Shown here piece by piece: positions 24,506-34,500 of a stretch of 64,000 bases of DNA (position 1 is the first letter of the stretch; each line of letters begins with the position of its first letter). The stretch spans positions 5,777,983 to 5,841,982 of the forward strand of contig NC_134541.1 of NCBI RefSeq assembly GCF_050624435.1, in the 5' to 3' direction. Source of the DNA: Tenrec ecaudatus (taxonomy: Eukaryota > Chordata > Mammalia > Afrosoricida > Tenrecidae). Position numbers and translations under genes: made by a program. A model generated the notes under the pieces. The model was not told where the DNA came from. It ran no database searches and saw nothing but the letters and a program-made list of their open reading frames with translations.

Positions 24506-25165
24506 TGAGATTTTTTTTTTGGGGGGGGGGGAGGGGCGTAGGTAAGGATTTTAGTATGCCAATAGGAAAATGGTCAAACTGGATAAACACCATCAGGTCA
24601 TATGGCTTGCAGCAGGCTTTCTTTGTACTGCTACCAATTGGCCATTACCAGGATGTTACAATGTTCCCTGAAGTAGATATGAAGGGTGTTTGCTACTGTT
24701 AACATCTTCCAGTACAAAGGGCCACTCACATTGTAAGGATAAGTAACGCATGGAACGGAATGCCCTCTTGTTGACAAGAAAAAGATTTTCCTCCAGAGTC
24801 TCAGGACACTGACTAAATGAGTTTCTACTCCCATTTATACTACATCCTCAGAAAATAAAAAACCACACTTCCATGATAGTCATTTTTCTGCATGTAGGAA
24901 CTACATAAAAAGCAGGATCGCAGAGAGATATCCTAGGACCATTGCAAGAGCTACCAGTGGAGTAAGTTTGAGAGCTCTGTCTCAAGTGGCAGAGGCCAAG
25001 AGCAGAGGCATCAGAGGTGGTAACATGGAGACTATGAGACAGAGCAACGGAGGCAGACCAAGACCGGAGGCTCAGAAAGCAAATCCTAACAACCAAGCAG
25101 CAGGAACAAGAAAATGGGACAAGGTAGGGCATCCATCTGGCTTCTAGCCAAGGGACCATATAGCA
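24506..25165. other. No recognisable gene
   Basis: Starts with a T9G10 homopolymer run. The rest shows no coding signature or repeat I can name. Confidence 0.4.
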
Positions 25166-25325
25166 GAAAGAGAATGCTCTCTGCTCCTGTAAACACTTAC
25201 ATTCTGGAAACCCACAATGGCAGCTCTACCCTGCTCTCTAGGGTTGCTATGTGTTGGCATTGCTTGATAGCAGTGAGCTTGGTTTTGAGCGACTGCCTAG
25301 ACGGAACAGGCTTTTGTTTGAAGTC
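25166..25325 (+). mobile_element. AfroSINE, 3' half
   Basis: ctgctcctgtaaacacttacattctggaaaccc, then cagctctaccctgctctctagggttgctatgtgttggcattgcttgatagcagtgagc matches AfroSINE body and tail; the tRNA-like head is missing. Confidence 0.8.
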
Positions 25326-25554
25326 AATATAGAGTAAGGGTTAGGCGTAAAAATGTATGCCCACTAAAGAAAAAGCCCTAGCAGTCAAGAGATCAAAGGA
25401 CCCATTGTACGGGGTAAGTCTGCTGCTGGTAAGACCTCTTTAAAATGTTGAAAAACTTCCTAGGGTGAGGACCAGGTAGTATGGCAGGGGCCAGACCAAG
25501 TCCAGTGATGCATATAGTAGCCAACTAAAAAGGAGGTGGGGAAAGGGAAAAAAA

Positions 25555-27890
25555 GAAAGAAATGGGTACAGGGCACAGGGCACTAACCCACCCAAGAGGA
25601 GGGTATTGTTTATATCTTCACAAGAAAGAGGGACCAGCCTTCAAACCAGTGCTTCAAGATATGAATGCAACATGCCGGTGTGGAGTAGGGAGTGAGTGGA
25701 GAGGTCTGAGGGGCGAGGGGCTGGCCCAAATCCCAACTACATTGACACCTGCCCCTCCCCCTAGAAGAATTCATTTCAGAGGACAGCACTGAATCAATCT
25801 GCAGCTCTGGGAGAGGGACATGTCTGATAGGGGGAACATGGGAGCAAATGAAGGGGGAGGAAGAGAGAGTGGAACACATCCTGGCCCACACCTAGAGGGC
25901 GATATTTCCGCTCAGAGCAGCCAATCCACATAGAAGACCACATGGCTGGCCCCACTATGAGAGGCGACATCCTTCACAGATCCATAACCCTACAGGGGAC
26001 AACACTGGAGACACAGTGTGGAAATTCCACCTGATCTGATCCCACCACACCGAGGAAAAACACTACGGGTGTATAACAGAATAGCAAGGGAACAGTGCAT
26101 TAAAGTCTTCAGAGAAGATTAAAAATATATGTCGGGGCCAGGACTTGGTGTCCCAACAGACTTGACTGGAAAACACTCCTAAGGGCCAATAAACAGTCCT
26201 TGAACTAACTACATGCTTTTTTTCTTTGTCATTGCCTTGCTGGTGTTGTTGGCTTGTTTTACTTTGTTTGGTTTTGCTCTGTCTTTTTTTGTGCATGTTA
26301 TTATCTCCACAGGTCTGTAAATCAGATAGGCTGGATGAACAATCTGGAGGAGAAAACAATGAGACTGACAGTTCTGGGGGACATGGGAGAGGGGGAAATG
26401 GGGGTAAAGGAAGTGGTGTTAACAAACCCAGGGACAAGGGAACAAGAAGTGATCCAAATTGGTAGTGAGTGGGTATAGGAGGCCCGGTAGGGGGTGACAA
26501 AGGGTAATGTGATAAAGGAATTATTGAAATCCTAATGAAGGCTGAACAAGGTGGGACAAGAGAAAAGTAAACGTAAATCGAGAAAAGAGCTAGGAGGCAA
26601 AGGGTCTAAATAAAGGCATTTACATATGTAAATATGTTAATATATGATGATGGGGAAATTGACCTATGTGCATATATTTATAGGTTCAATATTAAGCTAG
26701 CAGATGGACATTGGGCCTCCACTCAAGTACTCCCTTGCTGCAGGAATACTTTGTTTATTAAACTGGCATTCTATGATGCTCACCTTCCCCGTGCGATTGC
26801 TGAAGACAAAGCAGGTGAATAGCAAATTGTTGTGAAGAAAGCTGATGGTGCAGGGCTCTCAAAAGAGATAGCGTCTGGGATCTTAAAGGCTTGAAGGTAA
26901 ACAAGCAGCCATCTAGCTCAGAAGCAACAAAGCCCACATGGAAGAAGCACACCAGCCTGCGTGATCAAGAGCTGCCGAAGGGATCAGTTATCAGTCATCA
27001 AAGAACAAAAAAATCATCATGTGTTCACCTCCCTGATACAATTGCTGAAGACAAATGGGTGCATAAGCAAATGTGGCGAAGAAAGATGATGGTGCCCAGC
27101 TATCAAAAAGATATAGCGTCTGGGGTCTTAAAGGCTTGAAGGTAAACAAGAGGGCATCTAGCTCAGAAGTAACTAAGCCCACATGGAAGAACCACACCAG
27201 CCTGTGCGATCATGAGGTATCAAAGGGATCAGGTATCAGAAATCACCAGAACAAAAAATCTTATCATTGTGAATGAGGTGGGGAATGTGGAGTAAAAACC
27301 CAAAGCCCATTTGTAGGCGACAGGACTTCCCCTTACAGAAGGGTCTCGGGGAATAGAACCACTCGGTGCAATGTAGAAAGGATGAAAAATACAACTTTCC
27401 TCTGGTTCCTAAATGTTTCCTCCCCTCCCACTATCATGATCCCAATTCTACCTTGCAAGTCTGGCTAGGCAGAGGATGTACACTGGTACAGATAGGAACT
27501 GGAAACAGGGAATCTAGGACAGATGATGCCTTCAGGACCAGTGTTGAGAGTGGCGATACCAGGAGGGTGGAGTGAAGGTGGGATGTAAAGGGGGAACCTA
27601 TTACAAGGATCTACATATAACCTCTGGGTGACAGACAACAGAAAGGTGGGTGAAGGGAGATGTTGGACAGTGTAAGATATGACAAAATAATAACTTATAC
27701 ATTATTAAAGGTTCATGAGGAAGGGAGGAGTTAAAACTGAGGAGCTGATGGCAGGGGCTTAAGTGGAGAGCAAATGATTTGAGAATGATGAGGGCAATGA
27801 ATTTTAAAATGTGCTGTACACAATTGATGTATGTATGCATTGTGATGAGTTGTATGAGCCCCTAATAAAATGATTAACAAACACACAGTT
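25555..27890 (+). mobile_element. L1 3' UTR, long 5'-truncated copy
   Basis: Sense-orientation copy of the whole L1 3' UTR, from gtacagggcacagggcactaaccc to gagcccctaataaaatgattaac. It includes the duplicated 240-base module (26785-27005 and 27040-27250). No ORF2 sequence is attached, so insertion or truncation fell within the UTR. Confidence 0.88.
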
Positions 27891-27984
27891 TTTTTAGGTA
27901 AACCTGGGGCCAATTCTTTCAAACCCCTCAACGCCATTTATATGAATAACATGTTTGCATGTTTGAAAACATTCTTTTTTCTAT

Positions 27985-28003
27985 AAAAGAATATTTTTTT
28001 CCT
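27985..28003. repeat. TSD left, snoRNA-like retrocopy
   Basis: aaaagaatatttttttcct, repeated exactly at 28141-28159. Confidence 0.9.
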
Positions 28004-28140
28004 TCCTCAGCCTTCTTCCCTGGCCTTCTAGCTGTGGAGTGCCCGGGCATTGCCTGAGGATAGATAAGAAAGCTCGTGTCCCTACCCAGGAAGAGCCCAC
28101 TTTCTTCTGGGGCCTACAAATTGAGCTAAGAGTGTAAAAA
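28004..28140 (+). ncRNA. H/ACA box snoRNA-like retrocopy
   Basis: A 137-base insert with a 19-bp perfect target duplication and a terminal A-run. Its fold is typical of an H/ACA guide RNA. Hairpin 1 is closed by cctcag (28005) with ctgagg. A hinge follows with the box-H word agataa (pattern ANANNA). Hairpin 2 is closed by agctc with gagct, with an upper stem cccaggaaga / tcttctggg. The tail aagagtgt has AGA in place of ACA three bases before the RNA end. Length without the A-tail is about 131 nt, normal for the class. H/ACA RNAs guide pseudouridylation of rRNA or snRNA. I cannot name the parent. It is probably a dead copy because it lacks a host intron context and a proper ACA. Confidence 0.7.
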
Positions 28141-28159
28141 AAAAGAATATTTTTTTCCT
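28141..28159. repeat. TSD right, snoRNA-like retrocopy
   Basis: Exact second copy of the 19-mer at 27985-28003. Confidence 0.9.
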
Positions 28160-29137
28160 CTAAAAAAATGTTGAAAAGAATGCATGTTCCTGTAAGGACC
28201 CAGCCATAGTATTTCAGTTGCTTCATGTGTTATGTGTGAACTGTCTACAATGAATTAGGAGGACTGGAGAGTTTATGGTTTGAATTGTTTTTGGCAAAAG
28301 AAAATAATGAATGCCCAGGCCCTGAGGATGATGACCCCAATTATAGCAGCCAGTCCACATGGTCAGCCCCACTATGAGATATTACGTCCCTCACTGACTC
28401 ATGGCCCTGCAGGGGACAGCACCCGGAGACACAGTGTGGGAATTGTGCCCAAACTGATCCTACCACACCGAGGCAAAGCACTGGGGGAGTACAGCAGAAC
28501 AGCAGGGAATGGACCGGCAAGGCCCCAAGGAATGCTGAAAGTGGACTTTGGGGCCAGGGCAAGGTGTCCCAACAGACTGGACTGGAAAATACTCCTAAAG
28601 GCCAACAAATGATCCTTGAACTAACCACAAGCTTTTCTTTCTTGACATGTTTTGTTTTGTTCTTTGTCAGTGGCTTGTTGTTGTTTTGTTGTATAGTGTT
28701 GCTTGGTTTTGCTCTGTCTTGTTTTTGTGCATGTTATTATCTCCACAGGTCTGTCTAAATAAGATAGGCTGGACGAATGATCTGGCAGAGAAAACAACGG
28801 GACTGACAGTTCCAGGGGGACATGGGATAGGGGGAGGTAGGGAGTAAGAAAGTGGTTAACAAACCCAGGGACAAGGGAGCAACAAGGGATCCAAATTGCT
28901 GGTGAGGTGGGTGTGGCAGGCCTGGTAGGGAATGATCAAGGAAAAGGTAAGGAAGAGGTATAATTGAAACCCAGGTGGGGACAGAGCATGATAGTGGGAC
29001 AGGAGGAAAGTAAAAGGAAATAGAGGAAAGAGCTTGGAGGCAAAGGGCATTTATAGAGGTCTAGACAAAGACGTACATATGCAAATATATATGAGGATGT
29101 GGAAATAAATCTATGTGCCTATATTTATTGGTTTAGT

Positions 29138-29151
29138 ATAAAGGTGGCGGA
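29138..29151. repeat. TSD left, 28S retrocopy
   Basis: ataaaggtggcgga, repeated at 29245-29258. The L1 UTR reads normally when one copy and the insert are ignored. Confidence 0.9.
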
Positions 29152-29226
29152 TCGGGGTTTCGTACGTAGCAGAGCAGCTCCCTCGCTGTGATCTATTGAA
29201 AGTCAGCCCTCGACACAAGGGTTTGT
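29152..29226 (+). pseudogene. 28S rRNA 3'-end retrocopy (75 nt)
   Basis: The insert begins tcggggtttcgtacgtagc, continues cagctccctcgctg(t)gatc, and ends cgacacaagggtttgt, which I recognise as the last ~75 bases of mammalian 28S rRNA. It is followed by an A-rich tail (aaaaataataataaataaataaa) and flanked by the 14-bp repeat ataaaggtggcgga (29138-29151 and 29245-29258). This is L1-machinery retrotransposition of a structural RNA into an L1 3' UTR. The fragment is too short for any rRNA role. Confidence 0.93.
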
Positions 29227-29244
29227 AAAAATAATAATAAATAA

Positions 29245-29258
29245 ATAAAGGTGGCGGA
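29245..29258. repeat. TSD right, 28S retrocopy
   Basis: Second copy of ataaaggtggcgga. Confidence 0.9.
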
Positions 29259-29482
29259 AGGACCTTGGGCCTCTACTCAAGCATTCCCTCAATGCATGAG
29301 TACTTTCTTCTGTTAAATTGGAATTCTATGTTGCTCACCCTCCTGACACAACTGCTGAAGCCAAAGTGGGTGAACAAGTAAATGTGGTTAAGACAGCGGA
29401 TGGTGCCCGGGTATCAAAAGAGATAGCGTTAAAGCCCACATGGAAGAACACACCAGCCTGTGTGATCAAAGAGTCAATAGGC

Positions 29483-29900
29483 CTATTGTCTGAAAATAAG
29501 CCAAACCAGCAATTCAGAGAAACGAGGTGATTCCAACTCACCAGTGTTTGGGGCTTCTGCGTTTGCTCTTGGGGGCAGTGAGTCTCATTAGAAGTCAAAC
29601 CTAAGGAAACAGAGAAGCCGTGAGAAAGTACACCACAATTGCTCTGTCAGTAGTTCTGATTATTGGAGGACAAACTGAACAACTGTACTCTGCTGTGGCC
29701 TCTACAGGGTTCTCACCTGAATCTGGAGCCTAGGTCCCCTCTTCACTTCCCAAATTCACAGCAACTCTCACCTGTGCAAGTTTCTTGGTGTACATATCTT
29801 CCTGTTTCTTGAAGCCAAGGTTTTCCAGCCCTTCTCTAGTAACTAGGCCTAGTTTAATAAAAAGACCAGGACATGCAATGGCCCCAGAGTCAGTGTAGTG
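29483..29900 (-). repeat. Segmental duplication block, copy 1 part A
   Basis: Aligns with 52266-52690: aggcctattgtctg vs aggcctactctctg, both exons, and gaccaggacatgca...gtgactgcctggaaa vs gacctgaacatgca...gtggcggcctggaaa. Diverged but colinear. Confidence 0.75.
29542..29795 (-). pseudogene. ZNF343-like paralogue, broken first two coding exons
   Basis: Minus strand. A first exon with ATG at 29795 (24 bases, MYTKKLAQ) ends at a gtgag donor at 29771. A second exon spans 29542-29600 between a ttag acceptor and a gtgagt donor. Both align with exons 1 and 2 of the ZNF343-like gene at 52.3-52.6 kb, including flanking introns. Here the first exon is one base out of phase, so joining the two gives GTT TGA, an immediate stop. 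No KRAB or finger exon is found to the left, where L1 copies lie. This is a partial duplicate and not a gene. Confidence 0.75.
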
Positions 29901-31039
29901 ACTGCCTGGAAACTCTGCCCCAGGGCCAGCTGAAAGTCATTTCATCTCAGGGTGGATCTCTGCTGCCTGTGGGGATGACAAAGTCATGCCTCCCTGAGGA
30001 AAGCCTCTCGTTTTCATGTACCCAGGACCTGAGGGATGGAGAAGCAAGTTAATGCTTCTGGGTCCTGTATGGTGGGCTCTAAGCCCAGGACTCCTCACAG
30101 GGATCCTGGCCTCTCCCATTGTCCTCAGTCAACAGGCAGAGGTGTCAGTCTACTTGGATTCCTGGATTTTCCACCCTGATTCATTTCTGGTCGAGAAGCC
30201 CTCACGTCTGTTCCCTGACACTCGCTCTTTCATGCAAAACGTGACTACACCCTCCTCACCCACACAGATTGAAGCGGTGAGGACACAGAGCAGCTGAATT
30301 GCCAGTGTGTCTGACACAGTGCAGCTACTGCTTTCACAAGCAGTGTCTGATAGGGACTCCCTCCTGATGACAATCACTTCTGTCCCCCTGGACCAGCAAA
30401 GACCCACACTGGTGGCTAAGGACCAAAAGGAAGGCTAGCTCAAATCCACCTATCAGTGGTGAGTGACAACACACCATCTGCCATGCCCCGGCTCCATATG
30501 ACTGGGGGGAGGGGTCGCACATGTGCTTTATTGAGTGCTAGATAGACATCACTCTCATGCGTGGAATTCTGTGATTGCTGAGACCACACAGCCCTAGAGG
30601 AGCAACCTGTCCAATGCAAGCAAACCAAGGACTAGTAGAACTCCTTCCAGGATCAGGTGGGATGCCCCCAGCTATTCTTTGAACATGGAAAAACTTCCTC
30701 CTGAGCAAGCCATGGGCTGTCTCACACATCTTTGAGGTCAGCAATGGGCAGTGACCCAGATAAAGTGTCTGGCAACCCACAATGTCCTTACATTTTCTTC
30801 ACCTCATGAAGAGAGTATTAATGACAGGGATGTCACAGCAAAGTGGGGGGAAGAATCCCAGAGCCCGGCTATCATAAATAGCATCCAGAATCTCCAAACA
30901 GCCATCTAAGGGAAGTGTCAATTAAGTCCACATGCAAGAAACAAATCAGTTTGTGTCATCCACGATGAAAGTAATAAAATCGAAATCGGATGAAGGAAAT
31001 GGGATCAGAGCTAAGTCATGAGTTCCAAACCACTGAGCT
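29901..31039. other. Probable duplicated 5' flank, no gene recognised
   Basis: Lies between two stretches that match 52.3-56.2 kb, so it is likely the 5' flank or 5' UTR/intron of the broken ZNF paralogue. 30590-30690 has local similarity to 51060-51150 (ctagaggagcaacc, ggatcaagtgggatgcc). No convincing exon was found. Confidence 0.4.
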
Positions 31040-31570
31040 ATTGTTCCCAGCTCCCCAGGGTTCTTGTGGTCTAAGAGACGCACCAGCAATTCACAGGCAG
31101 AGATGAATATTCTCTCCAAACCATTCTAACAGGGAACTCTGCACCACAATGCTCCACAAAGACCATCCCTAGAGGCAGTGCCACCGCCTTCAAACAAACT
31201 GTCTGGAATGCACTTCAATAGGAAATTCTGTAGGCCAAACTGTGTATCCTTTGTTTAGATGGCAGCAGAGCTCTTTCTTATATAAACTGGTACAGGGAAT
31301 TGGACAGATTTTTTCAAGGAGTGGACCTTATTTGCATCTGCGGATTCCCTAGACTGTAACTCTCCGCGGGAGGAGAAAGCCTCATCTTTCTCTTAATGAC
31401 TAGTGGTTTTCGATCGTTGACCTTGTGGTTAGCAGCCCAAAGTAGAAATCACCATGTTACCGGGGTTCTCTAGGACTGGGTGTCAACCCAATGGCACTGA
31501 GTTTGGTTTTTTGGTTTCAAAGGGGAGTTGGGCAGCCCTGCTCACCTGTCTCAAGAACAACAAAAGGCGG
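31040..31570. repeat. Segmental duplication block, copy 1 part B
   Basis: Aligns with 55680-56155 over about 500 bases (cacaatg..accatccctagaggcagtgcc, ctgagctctttcttatataaact, tggttttttggtttcaaag). It contains an AfroSINE that is also present in the other copy. Confidence 0.85.
31345..31505 (-). mobile_element. AfroSINE, shared by both duplicate blocks
   Basis: Reversed AfroSINE (gaggagaaagcctcatctttctc, gttgaccttgtggttagcagccc, ccggggttctc). The same copy lies at 55950-56095, so it inserted before the duplication. Confidence 0.75.
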
Positions 31571-32300
31571 TCTCCCCATGTTACCACAGAGTAACCTGGA
31601 TCGTTTCCCCAAAATAAAATGCTTGAGTTTTACACCGATATTCAGTGTTTTTCAATTCAATCACAAGGAAAATTGGATCAAAGTTACGAGAATAAGTAAG
31701 CCAGCCCTCCTAACCAATCTCCAAATCTCTCCCACCTCTAAAATCACTAGGAACTGCATGCAGACCTGGCAGGCTCTCTCACATGCCTGAGACCTTACAT
31801 CAACAGAATATGACCCCCTAACACCTCCCTCTGCCAGCATGAAGAGAAGCACATCCAACCCTGTCCCAAATCATCCACCATTTGGGATGTCTACAGCCTG
31901 TATCAAATACACACGCACATTACTTATCCACTCAATGCCTGTTCCCACCCATGACCTTAAGATGCAGCACTCTCCACTAGGAAACCACTGGGTTTGCTAC
32001 CCTAGCCTCACCCCCACCATCAGGGAATTGGAGTTTACATGGTGCCCTCTGCACCCACCCCACAACCCAAAGATCTGGAAACACATGGCCCGTTGCCCAT
32101 TGTATGCTCTTTGATCTGGAATAATGCCACGGTCTCAAAGAAGAAAACGCCAAGTTCAGGGTCACTCCCGGCTCAACCACAGTGAAGACTGAAGGCCACA
32201 GAGCTGGGGACAATCATCCCAGTTGGGGCAGTGAGTGCAGAGCACAGATTCTAACAAGTGAGTGTCTGCAGCTTCTCTGAACAGGGGCGGGGGAGGGGTG
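31571..32300. other. No recognisable gene
   Basis: Left flank of ERV B; short ORFs without family signatures. Confidence 0.4.
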
Positions 32301-32788
32301 TGTAGGAGGCCATTTGCTAGTCCAGATGTTTCTTGGTGTGTGACTAATTAGTCCCTGTGCCTCTGTTTACCTTGCAGCTAAAAGAATTGCGAGATAACTC
32401 AGTTATTTATGACCACTTTTTAAAAAAACATTTTATTGGGGACTCATACAACTCTTCTCATAAGACCTCTTTAAGATTCTTTTGAACCCTGCATGTCATT
32501 GTGCTTATCTTAGAATATTGTTATTTTTCAAGTGTTTAGATAGTGTGCCTACTTAAGTAATGTTTACATAGATAAGAGGTTCAGAATGTTTTTAAAACTA
32601 AGTGCTTTAATACTTGCTTTGAAACCATTCCCTTGTATGAATAGTATAAAAACCAAGCTTTGAATATACACGGGGCTTCAGTCCATCAGACTGTTGTCCT
32701 CCTAATCCCATACTTTGTACATGTCTCTTTTCCTTTCATCCGCATGCTTCATGCAGCTTGATGCAGGATAGTTGGTCTATCACCTGCA
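32301..32788 (+). mobile_element. 5' LTR of ERV B (LTR type 2)
   Basis: Starts tgtaggaggccatttgctag and ends atcacctgca. It has a TATA-like gtataaaaacc, then the R-like cttcagtccatcagactgttg. It matches the 3' LTR at 36220 (gtgactaattagtccc, cagaatgtttttaaaactaag). A 46-base L1 tag interrupts it at about 32417-32465. Confidence 0.85.
32417..32465 (-). mobile_element. L1 3'-end tag of under 50 bases inside the LTR
   Basis: aaaaaaacattttattggggactcatacaactcttctca is the extreme L1 3' end in reverse orientation. It splits LTR sequence tatttatgacc...tctttaag, which is continuous in the 3' LTR (36325-36342). The duplicated word is about (a/t)(a/g)acc, so TSD length is uncertain. Confidence 0.8.
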
Positions 32789-32789
32789 T

Positions 32790-32812
32790 TTTGGGTGCCC
32801 AAACGTGGAGCT
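32790..32812 (+). other. Primer binding site of ERV B
   Basis: tttgggtgcccaaacgtgg follows the LTR end by two bases. It resembles the tRNA-Lys(1,2)-type site of betaretroviruses, with two or three changes. Confidence 0.6.
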
Positions 32813-32915
32813 TTGAAAACTGAGGATCCCATAACAGACACCAACGAGGAGCACGGCTGTGAATCTTTACAGATAAAATTAAGGGTAAGTGGTGAAAAGT
32901 TGGGAGTAACAAATA

Positions 32916-33820
32916 ATGGGACAGACTTCTAGTAAACATATGTATGTAAATATGCTTCAAATACCTTAAAAGCTAGAGGAGCAAAGTAAGCTACCAAAGA
33001 TTAGAGACATTCGATTATGTGGTTAAGGAATGCCCTTGGTTTCCGTAGGACGGGACTGTAAATATTGAAACTTGGCAAAAAGTAGGGCAACGGATAAAAG
33101 ATCACTATACACTAATGGACCTAGTAAGGTTCCCATAGACACGTTTAGTCTGTGGAATCTAGTTAGGGATAGCCTAGACCCTAGGCATGAAGGACTCCAG
33201 GGTGAGACTAATTCATTTGCACGCTCAAACAAAAGTGAAAGTAATGTTCCTTGTATGCCTCCTACCCCTCTGCTGTTGAAGCCGCTGAAAAGTAAACTGG
33301 AAGGCTTTGAAAGTGAGGACAAGGAACCCCTTGACCCTGGCATGCGGAGCAGTTAGAGGACTGAGTCAGCACATTATCGTGATGAGAACTTAGGTATCGT
33401 TGCCTCTGAGAAGCTCCAGCCTGAGAGTCCCGACGACCAGGTGCAAAAGACGCAGGAGTCCTGCCGGGATGAAACAAAGGTGTTAGGCTGGGAGAGAGCG
33501 TGTGCATCATTAGCAACAGAACAGGGAGAAGATTTAGGAAATCCAGGATGTTACCCGGTTAGGGCACAAAATGCTCAAGGACAGGGGCGAATGTTCTCCC
33601 CCATTCCACTCAAAACTATAAAAGATTTAAAATCTGCTTGTTCTCAATATGGTCCTGTGGCTCCTTTTACTATGGAGTTATTAGAAGCCGCGATAGGAGA
33701 GGATGTGTTTTGGGCAGGAGACCTGGAAACAGGTGGCTCGAGCATGTTTGTCAGGAGGAGACTACTTGCTGTGGAAATCAGAGTTTCATGAGAGTTGTCA
33801 AAACACAGCAGATGTCAACT
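32916..33820 (+). pseudogene. ERV B gag, matrix to mid-capsid
   Basis: ATG at 32916 opens MGQTSSK, a Gly2 myristoylation signal as in betaretroviral Gag. The matrix region follows in broken frames (KECPWFP, then a stop, DGTVNIETWQKVGQRIKDHY, TFSLWNLVRDSLDP). The 33441-33791 frame holds QESCRDETKVLGWERA and the capsid N-domain ([36 protein letters not shown] in the next frame). It has several stops. At about 33820 the capsid reading is lost. This copy keeps gag parts that ERV A lacks. Confidence 0.85.
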
Positions 33821-34085
33821 GTTTGTGTGCACAAATTGTGCATGTGTGTGTGAAAGTGTTACATACACTTTCTCTTGTATGTACAGAGGTTTTTCTGAAT
33901 ATTTATTTTAAGGATGAAATCACTTTTGCTTGTGTTTATTACTGCTTGAAGTTGAGCCTTTTTTGAGTATTTAAAAATAATTATACCAACGAAACTACTC
34001 TCCAAAGGAAAATATTGGCATCATTTTTAGACTATGTAACCTTCAAGTATTTCCTATTTTTTGTCCCTTTGTCTACTTCAAATCA
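33821..34085. other. Foreign segment replacing part of ERV B capsid
   Basis: 265 AT-rich bases (tgtgtgtgtgaaagtgttacatacac ... tttgtctacttcaaatca) without retroviral coding. They sit where about 60 capsid codons are expected. I see no TSD and do not recognise the source. It may be an insertion with a deletion. Confidence 0.5.
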
Positions 34086-34270
34086 GGGACTGTATAAAAA
34101 AATTAAACAATTGGCTTTTGAACATGCAAATACTGCCTGCCAGGCAGTGCTGAGACCTTTTAGAAAAAAGGGCAACCTGTCCGATTATATCAGACTATGC
34201 TCGGACATTGAACTCTCCTTTGCACTCAGGGGCTTGCTATAGCAGCTGCTTTGCAAGGAAAAATAGTAAA
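34086..34270 (+). pseudogene. ERV B capsid C-terminus
   Basis: The frame at 34015-34242 contains [20 protein letters not shown], the conserved end of a betaretroviral capsid, near-identical to ERV A at 21411. It stops at 34240, then joins the pol fragment. Confidence 0.85.
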
Positions 34271-34500
34271 GGAGGATTGATGATATGGAGCTTATGGGAG
34301 CTGTGCAGCCTGGCCTCCCTACCCCCTCTGCTATTCCAGCCAATACATAAAAGATCATTTTAGACTTAAAAGACTGTTCTTATACCATCCCCTTGGGCCC
34401 AAATAATTGTAAAAGATTTGCCTTTAGTGTTCCCGCCACCAACTTCAAAGAGCCTATGAAGGGATATCATTGGCTTGTTTTGCCTCATGGCATGGCCCCG
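34271..34500 (+). pseudogene. ERV B, short pol RT fragment
   Basis: The same RT start fragment as ERV A (atggagcttatgggag to tttgcctcatggcatggcc), bounded by the same two junctions. It ends before the catalytic motif. Confidence 0.85.

Larger units (their letters stand above)
28305..29468 (+). mobile_element. L1 3' UTR copy, truncated at both ends
   Basis: Sense-orientation L1 3' UTR from gaggatgatgaccccaattatagcag to cacaccagcctgtgtgatcaaagag. It lacks the last ~700 bases and the AATAAA end, which is unusual for L1 and suggests a later deletion at the border of the duplicated ZNF block. A 28S rRNA retrocopy is nested at 29152. Confidence 0.85.

Noticed and set aside
29152-29226. A genuine rRNA gene
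   Set aside because: Only the last 75 bases of 28S, with an A-rich tail and TSD.
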